Assembly (NCBI GenBank): GCA_049510055.1
Contig: JBEKZI010000003.1
Span: 1-64,000 of the forward strand
DNA: 64,000 nucleotides
DNA from: JALHTV01 sp049510055
GTDB lineage: Bacteria; Planctomycetota; Phycisphaerae; SM23-33
Direction of reading: 5' to 3'
The translations under genes and the position numbers were made by a program. Under the pieces are notes generated by a model that was given only the letters and a program-made list of their open reading frames with translations, was not told where the DNA came from and did not search any database. Position 1 is the first letter of the stretch. The number at the start of each line of letters is the position of its first letter. This document shows, piece by piece, positions 34,344 through 44,522 of the stretch.

Positions 34344-34667
34344 AACGGCACCTCTTTTCTTGGATTGGGCGGTCAGCCTGGAGGCGTCAGAGGCCGAGTT
34401 TGGCAGACTTGCACAACCCTCCGTGATCAGAACGGTACACTGGCCATTTCCTCCGGCCTGTCTGGATGACTACGTCCCTGGAAGGTAGCAAAACACCGGT
34501 TGTCCAAGCAACCCATTTTTCAGGCAAAGCCGGGCAAGACGGCCGGGTCGCGGATTGCCTTGCAGCAAACGGGCAAGGCGGATAAGCTCCCGCCTTCCGA
34601 CCGGAGGGAGGGACAGGGGGATTTCAGCGAAGATAAAAACGAAAACGAGCACGGGGCCGGAGCGACG
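34344..34667. other. Divergent promoter region between cooS and cooC-fhs
   Basis: 324 bp without a credible gene between two divergent start codons. It should hold promoters for the 14-gene minus-strand operon and for cooC-fhs. I find no convincing -35/-10 pair, sigma-54 site with correct spacing, or riboswitch. A GTGATCAG near 34420 is the only small dyad noted. Confidence 0.5.
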
Positions 34668-35459
34668 ATGAAGCTGGCGATATCGGGCAAGGGTGGGGTG
34701 GGCAAGACGACGCTGTCGGCGATGCTGTCAGCCGCGTTGAGCCTGGAGGGCCGCGGCGTCGTCGCCATCGACGCCGACCCCGACGCCAACCTGGCCTGGG
34801 CCCTGGGGGTGCCCGCCGAGGAACGCATCACGCCGCTGGCCGAAATGCGGCAGCTCATCCAGGAACGCACCGGCGCCAAGGAAGGCTACGGGGCCTTCTT
34901 CAAGCTCAACCCGCACGTGGAGGACATCCCCGACGCCTATTGCCGGCGGATCGGCAATATTCGCCTGCTGGTGCTGGGGGGCATTACCCGCGGCGGGGAC
35001 GGCTGCTTATGTCCAGCTACCGCCTTATTGAAGGCCCTGCTAGTGCACCTGGTGCTCGGCCGGGACGATGGCCTAGTCATGGACATGGAGGCCGGCCTGG
35101 AGCATCTGGGCCGGGCCACCGCCCAATCTATGGACGCCCTGGTCGTCGTGGTGGACGGCGGCGCCTGGAGCATCCAGACCGCCCGGCGGGTGCGAAAGTT
35201 GGCCGCCGACTTGGGTCTGCGCCGCGTCGTGGCCGTGGCCAATCGCGTGGACCGGCCGGCGGAGCTGGCAAAGATTGCCGGGCGCCTGGAAGATATCCCC
35301 CTGGTCGGCCATTTGCCGATGGATGATCGGCTGGCCGCGGGCGTCATGCGAATCGCACCCGGCGGCCGGGCCGAAGCCGCCGAGGTGCTGACGGACCATC
35401 TGGAAGCCGCCCGAAAAATTCTTTCGGAGATTCAACGTTTAGACGCACATCACCGCTAA
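34668..35459 (+). CDS. cooC: CooC-type nickel-insertion ATPase, second copy
   Basis: 263 residues from ATG 34668, where the family N-terminus [15 protein letters not shown] begins. The Cys-X-Cys pair C113/C115 ([12 protein letters not shown]) and Walker [11 protein letters not shown] are present. It differs clearly from the other copy at 22402. Its place beside cooS suggests maturation of the CODH C-cluster, leaving the other for ACS or the corrinoid protein. Divergent from cooS and 11 bp before fhs. Confidence 0.9.
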   Translation: MKLAISGKGGVGKTTLSAMLSAALSLEGRGVVAIDADPDANLAWALGVPAEERITPLAEMRQLIQERTGAKEGYGAFFKLNPHVEDIPDAYCRRIGNIRLLVLGGITRGGDGCLCPATALLKALLVHLVLGRDDGLVMDMEAGLEHLGRATAQSMDALVVVVDGGAWSIQTARRVRKLAADLGLRRVVAVANRVDRPAELAKIAGRLEDIPLVGHLPMDDRLAAGVMRIAPGGRAEAAEVLTDHLEAARKILSEIQRLDAHHR

Positions 35460-35470
35460 GGAGAGTGATC

Positions 35471-37216
<1,746 letters not shown>

Positions 37217-37225
37217 GCTGCCTGT

Positions 37226-37260
37226 GAAAAAAAGGTGGCGGGGCTCCTGTCCCGCCACCT
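37226..37260 (-). terminator. Intrinsic terminator of the pseudopilin operon, possibly bidirectional
   Basis: AAGGTGGCGGG (37231-37241) pairs with CCCGCCACCTT (37250-37260) in an 11-bp stem with an 8-nt loop. On the minus strand the stem is followed by seven Ts, a textbook terminator just after the gspK-like stop. On the plus strand the stem follows the fhs stop and is trailed by a weaker AT-rich CATATTTAA, so it may also end fhs transcripts. Confidence 0.8.
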
Positions 37261-37287
37261 TCATATTTAAAGCGTTATTCTGCCGGC

Positions 37288-39771
37288 CTACTTCAGCTCG
37301 GTGAACAGCAGCACCCGCGGCTTGGTGGCGGCCGTGGTGCAATTGCTGCGGTCGATCACGGCCACGTATCGCCGGTAGGGGTCCGTGGACAGGGGGGCCG
37401 CGGAGCTGCGGCCCGCCGGCACCACCTGCACGCGGATGAAGGCGATGTACACGTCGCTCCGCACGGTCACCTGATTGGCCAACCAGCTATAAAGCGTGTA
37501 ATACTTGATCGGGTCGCCGGAGGGATAGGTCGACAGGCCGTCATCGCTGCCGCTAACGCTGGGATCCACGGCATAGTTGTTAGGCGGCTTATTGCTGTTG
37601 TAGTAGTTATTGGCTGACATATTGGCCTCGTGCAACGGAATGGCCACTTCGCCGGCACAGACAAAGCCGCGCTGAATCCGCAGATTGGTGATGCCGGTGG
37701 TGCTGGCCGCCCGAGTGCTGTAATCATGGCCGTTTGCCGCCATGGTCATGTCGCGATAGGCGATGATCTCATCGACCATCGTGTTCGCGTCAGTTATTGA
37801 CAAGGACGCGATGCCGGGCAGGCATTTGAGGACCGCACGCGGGGCCGTGTTGATGTTGATCTGGCCTTGGATGTTGTAGTTGGGGTCCGGCGGCAGGAGA
37901 TTGAAGTACTCGCTGACGGCGCAGCCCAGCGGCACGGCCGGAAAGGCCCCGGCAGGCGTCGACAGCGATACGGTTCCTGCCGGTCCAACGGTGAGGATGC
38001 GCATCATGTCGCCCAGGCTGATCATGGGGCCGTTGCGGACATAAACCGGCGTGGGAGTCCCGCTTGTGGGCAGGAATGGATTGGGTAGGCCCATCTTGGG
38101 TCCACTGGGGAGCGTGTAGTCATAACCGCTAGGGTCGCTATAATTAGGGTCGGTGACGATGGTGTTGGAGTCGAGTATACGATAGCTTTCTACGCTGTAG
38201 CCGGCGGTACTGAGAACGTCGTTACGGAAGGCGGCCATCCAGCGGGACGAATTGGCGCTGGGGGGCGGCATGGTGAGTGCCGGTGTCTGGTCGACACAGA
38301 CCGTCCCTCCACCGTTTGGGTCTGTCCATATGATTTGTTGGACTCCGTCAAGGGCCAGCGAGGCCACCAGACGTGAGGCGGGGTCTGGCATATTGGGGTC
38401 GCCGGTGGGTGTCGTCTGTACGGAAGAATCGGAGATGAGAAAGCGTCCTCCATTGCCGGGGATGGACTTGCCCGTGAAGGATGTGCCACCCTGGATGCTG
38501 TAGTTATCCAGGAGGATGGTATTGACGTAAGGATTGATGAGTTCCACAGCGGATATTGATGACGTGTTTGCATCGGCGTCGGATGTTTTCTTCCAGAACA
38601 CCTTGGACACGAACGGATGCCGCGCCACGCCGTAAACGTAGGTGTTAGCCGGAACGTTAGAATCCAAGATATTCACGTCCAGCCGGATCACCGCGTTGGG
38701 ATCCACGTTGAGGTAGTTCTTCAGGTTCACCACGAGCTGGGCGGCCTTGATCTGGTTGCTGTTGGAGTCGGGGGGCAGCGGGGCGGTGGGATAGTAAGCT
38801 TGAAGCATAGCCCGAAAGGCGCTATACATGTTGGCATCACTCGCAAGAGGGTTGGGATCCTGCTTGAACTGTGTGGCGCCCGAACGGTAGGTCCACAGGG
38901 GGCTGAGGGTCTTGGAGGATGAGACGGTCGTGAAGTTGAAAGACCCTTTCGTGGCTATAAGATTACCCACTGTAGCCAATCGTCCGACGACCGTGTTGGG
39001 GTCCACGTTGGGGTCCGACAGGTGGCCTAGGGCCAGCATATCGCCCATGTCGTAGAGGCCGCTGCTTCGACTGCTCGCCACAGTGCCGGCATTGGCCAGG
39101 AGGGCGGCCATGTTGCAGTCGGAGGCGTCCATGACGTGGACGGCGTTGGCGTCCCGGGTGGTGTTGGCTATGTTGACGTTCAGTAGGCCGGCGGCGTCGA
39201 TCATCCGCACGGCCGCGAAGAACTTGTTACCCTGGCGGTCGGTGAGACCCGTGTCGAACAGGTAGGCGTCGCTGACGCTATCGCCATCCGTATCCACCAC
39301 AAGGTTCGGGTCGACATTGGGGTCTACGGTATTGAAATTATAGGTGTCGAACGTCGCACTCACGCCGGACATGTGCGAGACATGAGGCCACTTGCGGGGC
39401 GTGCTGTTGTCACGCTCGATGCTGGCCAGGGCGCTGTCGAACCATTGATTCGGATCAACGGAGGTGACTCCATTGCTCGCCTCGGCAGGGTAATCGATCA
39501 TCTGCCGCTCGGCGATGCTGGGGTCGGCGTTGCAATTGCCGTAGATCACGTTGGAGGCGTTGATGTACAAATCCGCCACGCGATTGGCCAGGAGGCGGTC
39601 CAGGACGCTTTCGGCCACGTGGCGCTGGGGGGCGGTGTCGGCCATGGCCTGGCTGGTCTGGCGGTCCAGGCGGCTGACCAGCAGCAGCATCGAGCCCAGC
39701 ATGGCGATGATCGTCAGCAGGCCGATCACCAGCAGCAGCACCGAACCGCGATGTCTCTTGTTTTGTTTCAT
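37288..39771 (-). CDS. GspK-like minor pseudopilin/secretion protein
   Basis: 827 residues, longer than typical GspK. It begins with a short basic leader and one membrane helix (VLLLVIGLLTIIAMLGSMLLLV), and the late GQININTAPRAVLKCLPGI matches the helical GspK domain. Many Asp-Pro-Asn units occur. A DTDGDSVSDAY segment looks like an EF-hand or thrombospondin-3 calcium loop, fitting the calcium sites known in GspK. GspK caps the pseudopilus tip with GspI and GspJ. Last gene of the operon, 16 bp after the J-like gene, followed by a terminator. Confidence 0.82.
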   Translation of the reverse strand: MKQNKRHRGSVLLLVIGLLTIIAMLGSMLLLVSRLDRQTSQAMADTAPQRHVAESVLDRLLANRVADLYINASNVIYGNCNADPSIAERQMIDYPAEASNGVTSVDPNQWFDSALASIERDNSTPRKWPHVSHMSGVSATFDTYNFNTVDPNVDPNLVVDTDGDSVSDAYLFDTGLTDRQGNKFFAAVRMIDAAGLLNVNIANTTRDANAVHVMDASDCNMAALLANAGTVASSRSSGLYDMGDMLALGHLSDPNVDPNTVVGRLATVGNLIATKGSFNFTTVSSSKTLSPLWTYRSGATQFKQDPNPLASDANMYSAFRAMLQAYYPTAPLPPDSNSNQIKAAQLVVNLKNYLNVDPNAVIRLDVNILDSNVPANTYVYGVARHPFVSKVFWKKTSDADANTSSISAVELINPYVNTILLDNYSIQGGTSFTGKSIPGNGGRFLISDSSVQTTPTGDPNMPDPASRLVASLALDGVQQIIWTDPNGGGTVCVDQTPALTMPPPSANSSRWMAAFRNDVLSTAGYSVESYRILDSNTIVTDPNYSDPSGYDYTLPSGPKMGLPNPFLPTSGTPTPVYVRNGPMISLGDMMRILTVGPAGTVSLSTPAGAFPAVPLGCAVSEYFNLLPPDPNYNIQGQININTAPRAVLKCLPGIASLSITDANTMVDEIIAYRDMTMAANGHDYSTRAASTTGITNLRIQRGFVCAGEVAIPLHEANMSANNYYNSNKPPNNYAVDPSVSGSDDGLSTYPSGDPIKYYTLYSWLANQVTVRSDVYIAFIRVQVVPAGRSSAAPLSTDPYRRYVAVIDRSNCTTAATKPRVLLFTELK

Positions 39772-39787
39772 GTTCGCACCTATCTCA

Positions 39788-40618
39788 CTACCGCGGAACA
39801 GGACAGATTACCTCGTAGTCCATGTAGTCCTTGTTGGGGTCGTTCCCCGTCTTGAGGCGGAAGTTGACCTTAATGGCCGGAGGAAGGGGGTATGGACTGG
39901 CCGAGTTGGGGTCTTCAAAAGCCGTAGTCGTCCAAAGTTGAAGATTGGTCGCAGTGGTCGTGACCCAGGTGTTGCCGGTCGGGTTCCACCAAGACACCCT
40001 GAACTGAGCGCACGAGCCAGCTAGCAGCGACCAAAAGCCGTTAGTGTCCAGTGCGACGGTCTTGGGGATGTTGGGGTCGGCGCAATACGTTGGCATTTGG
40101 TTGACGGTGTCAATGCGAGAGGGGCAATTGGGGTCGTATTGCCCCAGCCAGGTGTTCTCTACGTCGAGCGTAGTGGTCGCGGCGCCGGGCAGGAGCAAGG
40201 TAGCCTTGCGCCATAGATTGCCGTTGGCATCCAGGCCATAGGCGATCCGAGCGGCGTTGGCGACGGAGTCTTTGGTCGTGGAAGTCGTGCCGGTGAAGGT
40301 GCCCACGGCCGTGAAGACCAGGCGATTGTTGGGGTCGGTGGCGGGGTTATTGGGGTCGTACACGGCCAGGAAGCCCTGGGGCGACAGGCGTGCCATGTCG
40401 TCGCGGAGGACCTGGGCGATGGCCGAGGCGGAGGCGTTGGCCTGTATGAAGGCGTTGGACATGTCCGACACCGTTCGGGTCTGCGCCAGGATCGTGCTGA
40501 AGGCCACCATGATGAGGGCCAGTATGCCCATGGACACCAGCAGTTCGACCATCGTCATGCCATGGCTTGGTCGCCGGGCGGGTGAGTGAGCGTCAAATTG
40601 TGCCGAACGCCTTCTCAT
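39788..40618 (-). CDS. GspJ-like pseudopilin
   Basis: 276 residues with a class III prepilin signal: basic leader, cleavage-type G-MTMVELLVSMGILALI and a single N-terminal helix that is both membrane anchor and filament core. The globular part has several Asp-Pro-Asn units. Between I-like and K-like genes its order fits GspJ, a minor pseudopilin of the tip complex. Assignment is by position and N-terminal motif. Confidence 0.75.
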   Translation of the reverse strand: MRRRSAQFDAHSPARRPSHGMTMVELLVSMGILALIMVAFSTILAQTRTVSDMSNAFIQANASASAIAQVLRDDMARLSPQGFLAVYDPNNPATDPNNRLVFTAVGTFTGTTSTTKDSVANAARIAYGLDANGNLWRKATLLLPGAATTTLDVENTWLGQYDPNCPSRIDTVNQMPTYCADPNIPKTVALDTNGFWSLLAGSCAQFRVSWWNPTGNTWVTTTATNLQLWTTTAFEDPNSASPYPLPPAIKVNFRLKTGNDPNKDYMDYEVICPVPR

Positions 40619-40627
40619 GTTTTAGGC

Positions 40628-41359
40628 TCACGGATTCAGGAGCACGTCGGCCACCACGACCGCCGTGGCCGGACTTTTGGCCGTCGCGCTGGGATCCACG
40701 ATTACAAAGGCACCGCCGCCGGTTGCGCTCAGCGCGCGGTCTAATGTTCCTTTATTGGGATTGCTGGGATCGCTGGAATCGCGGTCGATAATCTTGGCCC
40801 AACTGCCGTCGGCGGCCACGATGAGAGGGGAACCTATGGGCGCGATGGTTCCTAAAGCCGCCACGGTCACGCCATTGGAGGTGGTCGTGCTAAAGGTGGT
40901 GGACAGGGCATTCACGATATTTGCGCTGGATTGCTTGTTGTAGGAGACGATCACAAGCTGGACCGGGCCACTGGGGTCAGCCGTATCCAGCCTTCGGCCT
41001 AGGACCACGAATCCTCGCGTGGCGGCGCCGGGCGCGCTGGGGTCGTAGAGGTAGTGTTGAAGCTCTCTATCAATGGGGGGACTAGCCATGCTTTCATCCA
41101 CCACGCAAACGAGGGAGCCGGCCGTTTGGTTGATGGCGGAGTTGTGCAGCATCGTCTGGGCCACGGCCAGGCCGTTTTCGGCGACGATGGTGCCGATGGA
41201 ATCCTGACCGGACTGCTCGTTGAGCCTGATGGCGGCGGGGAACAGGGCCGCGGCCATCGACAATCCGATGGCCAGGATGCCCAACGCCAGCAGCAACTCT
41301 ATAAGGGAGAACGCCCGTCGCGCTCGATTCCGTCGGCCAATATGGCGTGCGCGTCTCAT
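40628..41359 (-). CDS. GspI-like pseudopilin
   Basis: 243 residues. The leader of basic residues ends RRA-FSLIELLLALGILAIGLSMAAALF, with Glu5 of the mature protein conserved as in prepilins. GGAGA lies upstream of ATG. The body is serine/threonine-rich with Asp-Pro-Ser/Asn segments. Position before J and K suggests GspI. Confidence 0.72.
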   Translation of the reverse strand: MRRARHIGRRNRARRAFSLIELLLALGILAIGLSMAAALFPAAIRLNEQSGQDSIGTIVAENGLAVAQTMLHNSAINQTAGSLVCVVDESMASPPIDRELQHYLYDPSAPGAATRGFVVLGRRLDTADPSGPVQLVIVSYNKQSSANIVNALSTTFSTTTSNGVTVAALGTIAPIGSPLIVAADGSWAKIIDRDSSDPSNPNKGTLDRALSATGGGAFVIVDPSATAKSPATAVVVADVLLNP

Positions 41360-41363
41360 GGGC

Positions 41364-42119
41364 CTATCTCCCTAAAACCGTGCCGGTGTAAAGGTTGATG
41401 GCCAATAGCTGCCCGTAATTGGTCAGGTAGGTGGGCTTGTCGGTGGCCTTTAGGAACTTGTCATAGTCAAACAGCACCGCCGCCTTGACGGAACTGTTGC
41501 AGGCGGAGTTATCGGCGTCGGAAGAATTCCACAGGTAAGCCCTGCTGGTCGTCGAGTTTGCAAAGCCGGCTGTTGTGTTGTCGAAAGTTATGGTCTTTCC
41601 GTCCTCCAATTGCCCATTGGACGCGAACACGAAGGTCAGAGTGGTGAAAAGATTCAGTTGGTTGGGGTCAGGACGGTAGTTTCCACCGGCCACACCGCCG
41701 AAGGCCATCGAGGCGGGCATTTTTTGGGGCGCATAGCCCTCGGCCAGGATGAAGCGATTGGGGTTGGCGCTGTCGTTGGGGTCATGCCAGATGATGGCCG
41801 AGAAGCACGTGTTGGTCAGGTTCTTGAGGTACGGGGCGTTGGTGTTGTTGGCGTCGGCCAGTTGGATGTGAACGCCGGCGTAGGTGCGGTTCTGGATAGC
41901 CACCATGCGTGCGGCGGCGAGTTGCCCGACCAGGAGGTTATAGGCCTGGGCGTCGGAACCGGCGGTGAACAGGCCGACGATGCTAGGCAGCACGACGGTC
42001 GCCATGAGGCCGATGATGAACAGCACCACCAGCAGCTCCACGAGGGTGAAAGCTTCGGCCCGCAGGCTGGGGCCCGAAGGAACCTTGGTCCATCGCATTG
42101 TCGTCGTACGTCCCGTCAT
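41364..42119 (-). CDS. GspH-like pseudopilin
   Basis: 251 residues with prepilin motif FTLVELLVVLFIIGLMATVVLP after a leader of about 25 residues that contains GPSLRAEA. The body has strand-rich segments and Asp-Pro-Asn units. GspH is one of the minor pseudopilins at the filament tip. A second ATG at 42098 would give a shorter leader and is possible. Confidence 0.72.
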   Translation of the reverse strand: MTGRTTTMRWTKVPSGPSLRAEAFTLVELLVVLFIIGLMATVVLPSIVGLFTAGSDAQAYNLLVGQLAAARMVAIQNRTYAGVHIQLADANNTNAPYLKNLTNTCFSAIIWHDPNDSANPNRFILAEGYAPQKMPASMAFGGVAGGNYRPDPNQLNLFTTLTFVFASNGQLEDGKTITFDNTTAGFANSTTSRAYLWNSSDADNSACNSSVKAAVLFDYDKFLKATDKPTYLTNYGQLLAINLYTGTVLGR

Positions 42120-42131
42120 GGTCCAACCGCC

Positions 42132-42671
42132 TCATTGACTTTCGTCCGAGCGAATATCGTCCTCGCCGTTGGGATCGCCGGCGGATGTCCCGCCGAACTT
42201 TCCGTCCGGACCTTCGGAGATGACCACGGGCTTGCCGCCCAATCCGCCATTGGGGTCATAGTGCATGTCATGTCCCCAGGAATCCTTGACGGCGGAGTTC
42301 GAGTCGCCGGTCCAGGCATCTTTGGGCAGCTTCAGCAGTACGTCCGTAGCTGCTTTGGCGGCGGCGGCCTGAGCGCTAGGGTCTTTTCCAGTGAGGTAAC
42401 GCATCAGGTCTATTCCGCTGTTATTGGGATCGGTAACAGGCGGATATCCTTGGGGGATGTTGGCGTCGTGGAAGGCCTGGATGGCCTGCATCAGGACCTT
42501 TTCGGTGGAGGCGGTTTCGCGAGAGGCGGCGGACTTCATCACGTATCCGGCCACGCCGGCGACGATGGCCGCCAGCACGCCCAGGATGAAGATCACCACC
42601 AGCACCTCGACAAGCGTGAATGCTTTGGTCGAGCGGCGGGCCGCCGCGTTATTTGTCCGAATGCTCCTCAC
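42132..42671 (-). CDS. GspG-like pseudopilin
   Basis: 179 residues from GTG 42671 with GAGGTG upstream. Prepilin motif FTLVEVLVVIFILGVLAAIVAG. The C-terminal half has the GspG pattern with DSWGHDMHYDPN and SEGPDGKFGG, corresponding to the DPWG...SxGxDG calcium-loop region of major pseudopilins. Closest to canonical GspG in length and motif among the cluster's pilins, so it may be the major subunit. Confidence 0.82.
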   Translation of the reverse strand: MRSIRTNNAAARRSTKAFTLVEVLVVIFILGVLAAIVAGVAGYVMKSAASRETASTEKVLMQAIQAFHDANIPQGYPPVTDPNNSGIDLMRYLTGKDPSAQAAAAKAATDVLLKLPKDAWTGDSNSAVKDSWGHDMHYDPNGGLGGKPVVISEGPDGKFGGTSAGDPNGEDDIRSDESQ

Positions 42672-42695
42672 GTTCTCACCTCGCAGGTCCGCCGA

Positions 42696-43535
42696 TTACG
42701 GCAGTTGTGCGCTGGGATCGAAGTTGTCCACGTCGTCCGCCGTGCCGTACTTTTTGTCCGGCCCGGCCGAGATCAGTATGTAACTGTCGCTGTTGTATGG
42801 CTTGTAGGTGCCACCCGTAAGATTCGCTACTCGGTAGTCCTGAATATAAGCGGCAAATTTCCCACTATCGGCGATGGGGTCACGCGAAGGAGTCAGGAAA
42901 TGGGTGTTGTCCGATTCGACGTAGCTTCCGCTTGCATTGGGCTCAAAGTACAGCACGGGCCAGTTGAAGGCATCCACGACAACAGGGGCAGAAGGATTTC
43001 CACCGCTCCCGTTCCAGCTAAAGTTCTTCAGTGTGTTGGGTGAGCTGATGGTGGTCTTGCTGATGTCGATGAACGGCCCAAAGCTTGGATCAGAAGTATT
43101 AGAATCATAAACATTGCCATTAGGGAAACCTTTCGTGCCCAACAGGTCCTGACCGGCCAGGGCCAACACAAGCGTTTGAGCCCCGTCGACGGCGACAGTG
43201 TTGAGCGTGCCGGTCGAAGGGGGGTATACCTTGCCGAGTTTCGTTTCGATCTTGTACATATCCAGGCCGGCGCTGAGGGTATGGATGAGGGCCTTGGAGG
43301 AGGTGGACTTGGCGAACGTACGCGCGTAGTCCAGGCTGGGGACCAGGATGCCGGCCAGAAGGATGATGATGGAAATGACCACCAGAAGCTCCACGAGCGT
43401 GAAGCCTTTAGCCCTGAGGGGCCGACTCGAAGGGCCTTCGGCTCTGAGGTCTTCGACACTGAGCTCAGACGAAGTGCTCAGGCTCGAAGAGGCCGCGAGG
43501 CGAAGGGCGAAGCGTTTGTCGGTTTTAGACTTCAT
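42696..43535 (-). CDS. GspG-like pseudopilin with unusually long leader
   Basis: 279 residues. The motif FTLVELLVVISIIILLAGIL is preceded by about 43 residues, far more than usual. The leader is partly encoded by a palindromic repeat (43451-43489) and ends GPSSRPLRAKG. The body ends with ILISAGPDKKYGTADDVDNF, the calcium-loop pattern of GspG. GGAGGTG precedes the ATG at 5 bases, so the long leader seems real. Paralogue of the next gene. Confidence 0.8.
   Translation of the reverse strand: MKSKTDKRFALRLAASSSLSTSSELSVEDLRAEGPSSRPLRAKGFTLVELLVVISIIILLAGILVPSLDYARTFAKSTSSKALIHTLSAGLDMYKIETKLGKVYPPSTGTLNTVAVDGAQTLVLALAGQDLLGTKGFPNGNVYDSNTSDPSFGPFIDISKTTISSPNTLKNFSWNGSGGNPSAPVVVDAFNWPVLYFEPNASGSYVESDNTHFLTPSRDPIADSGKFAAYIQDYRVANLTGGTYKPYNSDSYILISAGPDKKYGTADDVDNFDPSAQLP
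43451..43489. repeat. Palindromic repeat inside a pseudopilin leader
   Basis: CTTCGA at 43451 and TCGAAG ending at 43489 enclose inner arms GCTCAG and CTGAGC, an imperfect hairpin of 39 nt. It lies in frame in the leader of the gene starting at 43535. Its composition resembles short palindromes dispersed in many environmental genomes, but only this full copy is seen here. Confidence 0.5.
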
Positions 43536-43547
43536 AAGTCACCTCCG

Positions 43548-44492
43548 CTATGGAAGCAGATTGTTCCCGGTAATGGGGAAGTTCGTGATGTCGTCCTGCG
43601 TGCCGAACAGTCCGTCCGGCCCCGCGGATATGAGCAGGTAGGATTTCGGATTCATCGGCTGGGCGGAACTGGTGATAGCTGGATTGTGGATGAAGCCGTT
43701 GAAACCCGTTAAGCTTTTTCCATCTCCAAAGGTTACGGTGCCCGTGTTGGCGATCCAGTCGTCGGTCTTCTTGTTCCCCGTCCAGGTTTTGTAGAAGGGC
43801 AGGTTGTCGTTGTAGGCGTACTTGTTCATCCCTGTGTTGGCGTCCGTGGCCGCGTAGTACAGGACAGGCCTTCCGAAGTCGTCGATAATGGCGGGAATGT
43901 TGGGGTTGGCCTCCGTGGAGCCGACGTAAATATTTTGATTCGAACCGCTTGTGGTGAGGTTCTGGATGGTGGCCTTGCTCGTGTCGATGAAGGGGCCTTC
44001 CCGGGCCGTGTTGGGAGTGCCGGTGGTCAGATTGTAATAATTCTGAATTTGGTTGTTCGAGTTGATGCTCTCAAACCCCGGCGGAGGCGGGCCAAGCAGG
44101 TCCGCTCCGGCCAGGCCCCAGACGAGCATCTGGGCGCCATACACCTTGGTGGGGTGGGCCTTGCTGGAATCCTGCCCAGCACCCGAATAGGGGTTTCCTC
44201 CCTCATCGGTGTCCCAATAGGAGGGGGGGTACGCATCGCCAAGGGACTGGTCGTTGCGGAACATTTCCAGGCCGCCGCTGATGGTCTTGATCAGGGTCGT
44301 GACGCGGGCCTTCCGCGCAAGCACTTTGGCCCCGTTGAGGGAAGGCATGATGATGGTGACCAGCAGGGCGATGACGGCGATCACGACCAACAGTTCCACC
44401 AGGGTGAAAGCGTTAGCCCTGAGGGCTCGGATCGAAGGGCCCTCGGCCCAGATGCGGCGCGTCGAGGAGTTTTTTGCTGTTTGCGTTTTCAT
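43548..44492 (-). CDS. GspG-like pseudopilin (long form)
   Basis: 314 residues from ATG 44492, which has AAAGGTG 6 bases upstream. Leader ends AEGPSIRALRANA, then FTLVELLVVIAVIALLVTIIMP. The C-terminal LLISAGPDGLFGTQDDITNF is the GspG calcium-loop pattern. It resembles the gene at 43535 in leader, helix and C-terminus, so the two look like tandem duplicates that diverged. First pilin gene after gspF. Confidence 0.8.
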   Translation of the reverse strand: MKTQTAKNSSTRRIWAEGPSIRALRANAFTLVELLVVIAVIALLVTIIMPSLNGAKVLARKARVTTLIKTISGGLEMFRNDQSLGDAYPPSYWDTDEGGNPYSGAGQDSSKAHPTKVYGAQMLVWGLAGADLLGPPPPGFESINSNNQIQNYYNLTTGTPNTAREGPFIDTSKATIQNLTTSGSNQNIYVGSTEANPNIPAIIDDFGRPVLYYAATDANTGMNKYAYNDNLPFYKTWTGNKKTDDWIANTGTVTFGDGKSLTGFNGFIHNPAITSSAQPMNPKSYLLISAGPDGLFGTQDDITNFPITGNNLLP

Positions 44493-44522
44493 GGCTAGCA
44501 CCTTTCGCATGAACGACCGCAT

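Noticed and set aside
31998..34469. 823-codon open frame opposite cooS
   Set aside because: The minus strand is an unmistakable CODH with all cluster ligands; the antisense translation is low-complexity Gly/His/Val without motifs.
34344..34667. Sigma-54 site TTGGCAGACTTGCAC in the cooS-cooC intergenic region
   Set aside because: GG and GC are only 7 bp apart instead of 10, so it cannot be a normal -24/-12 promoter.
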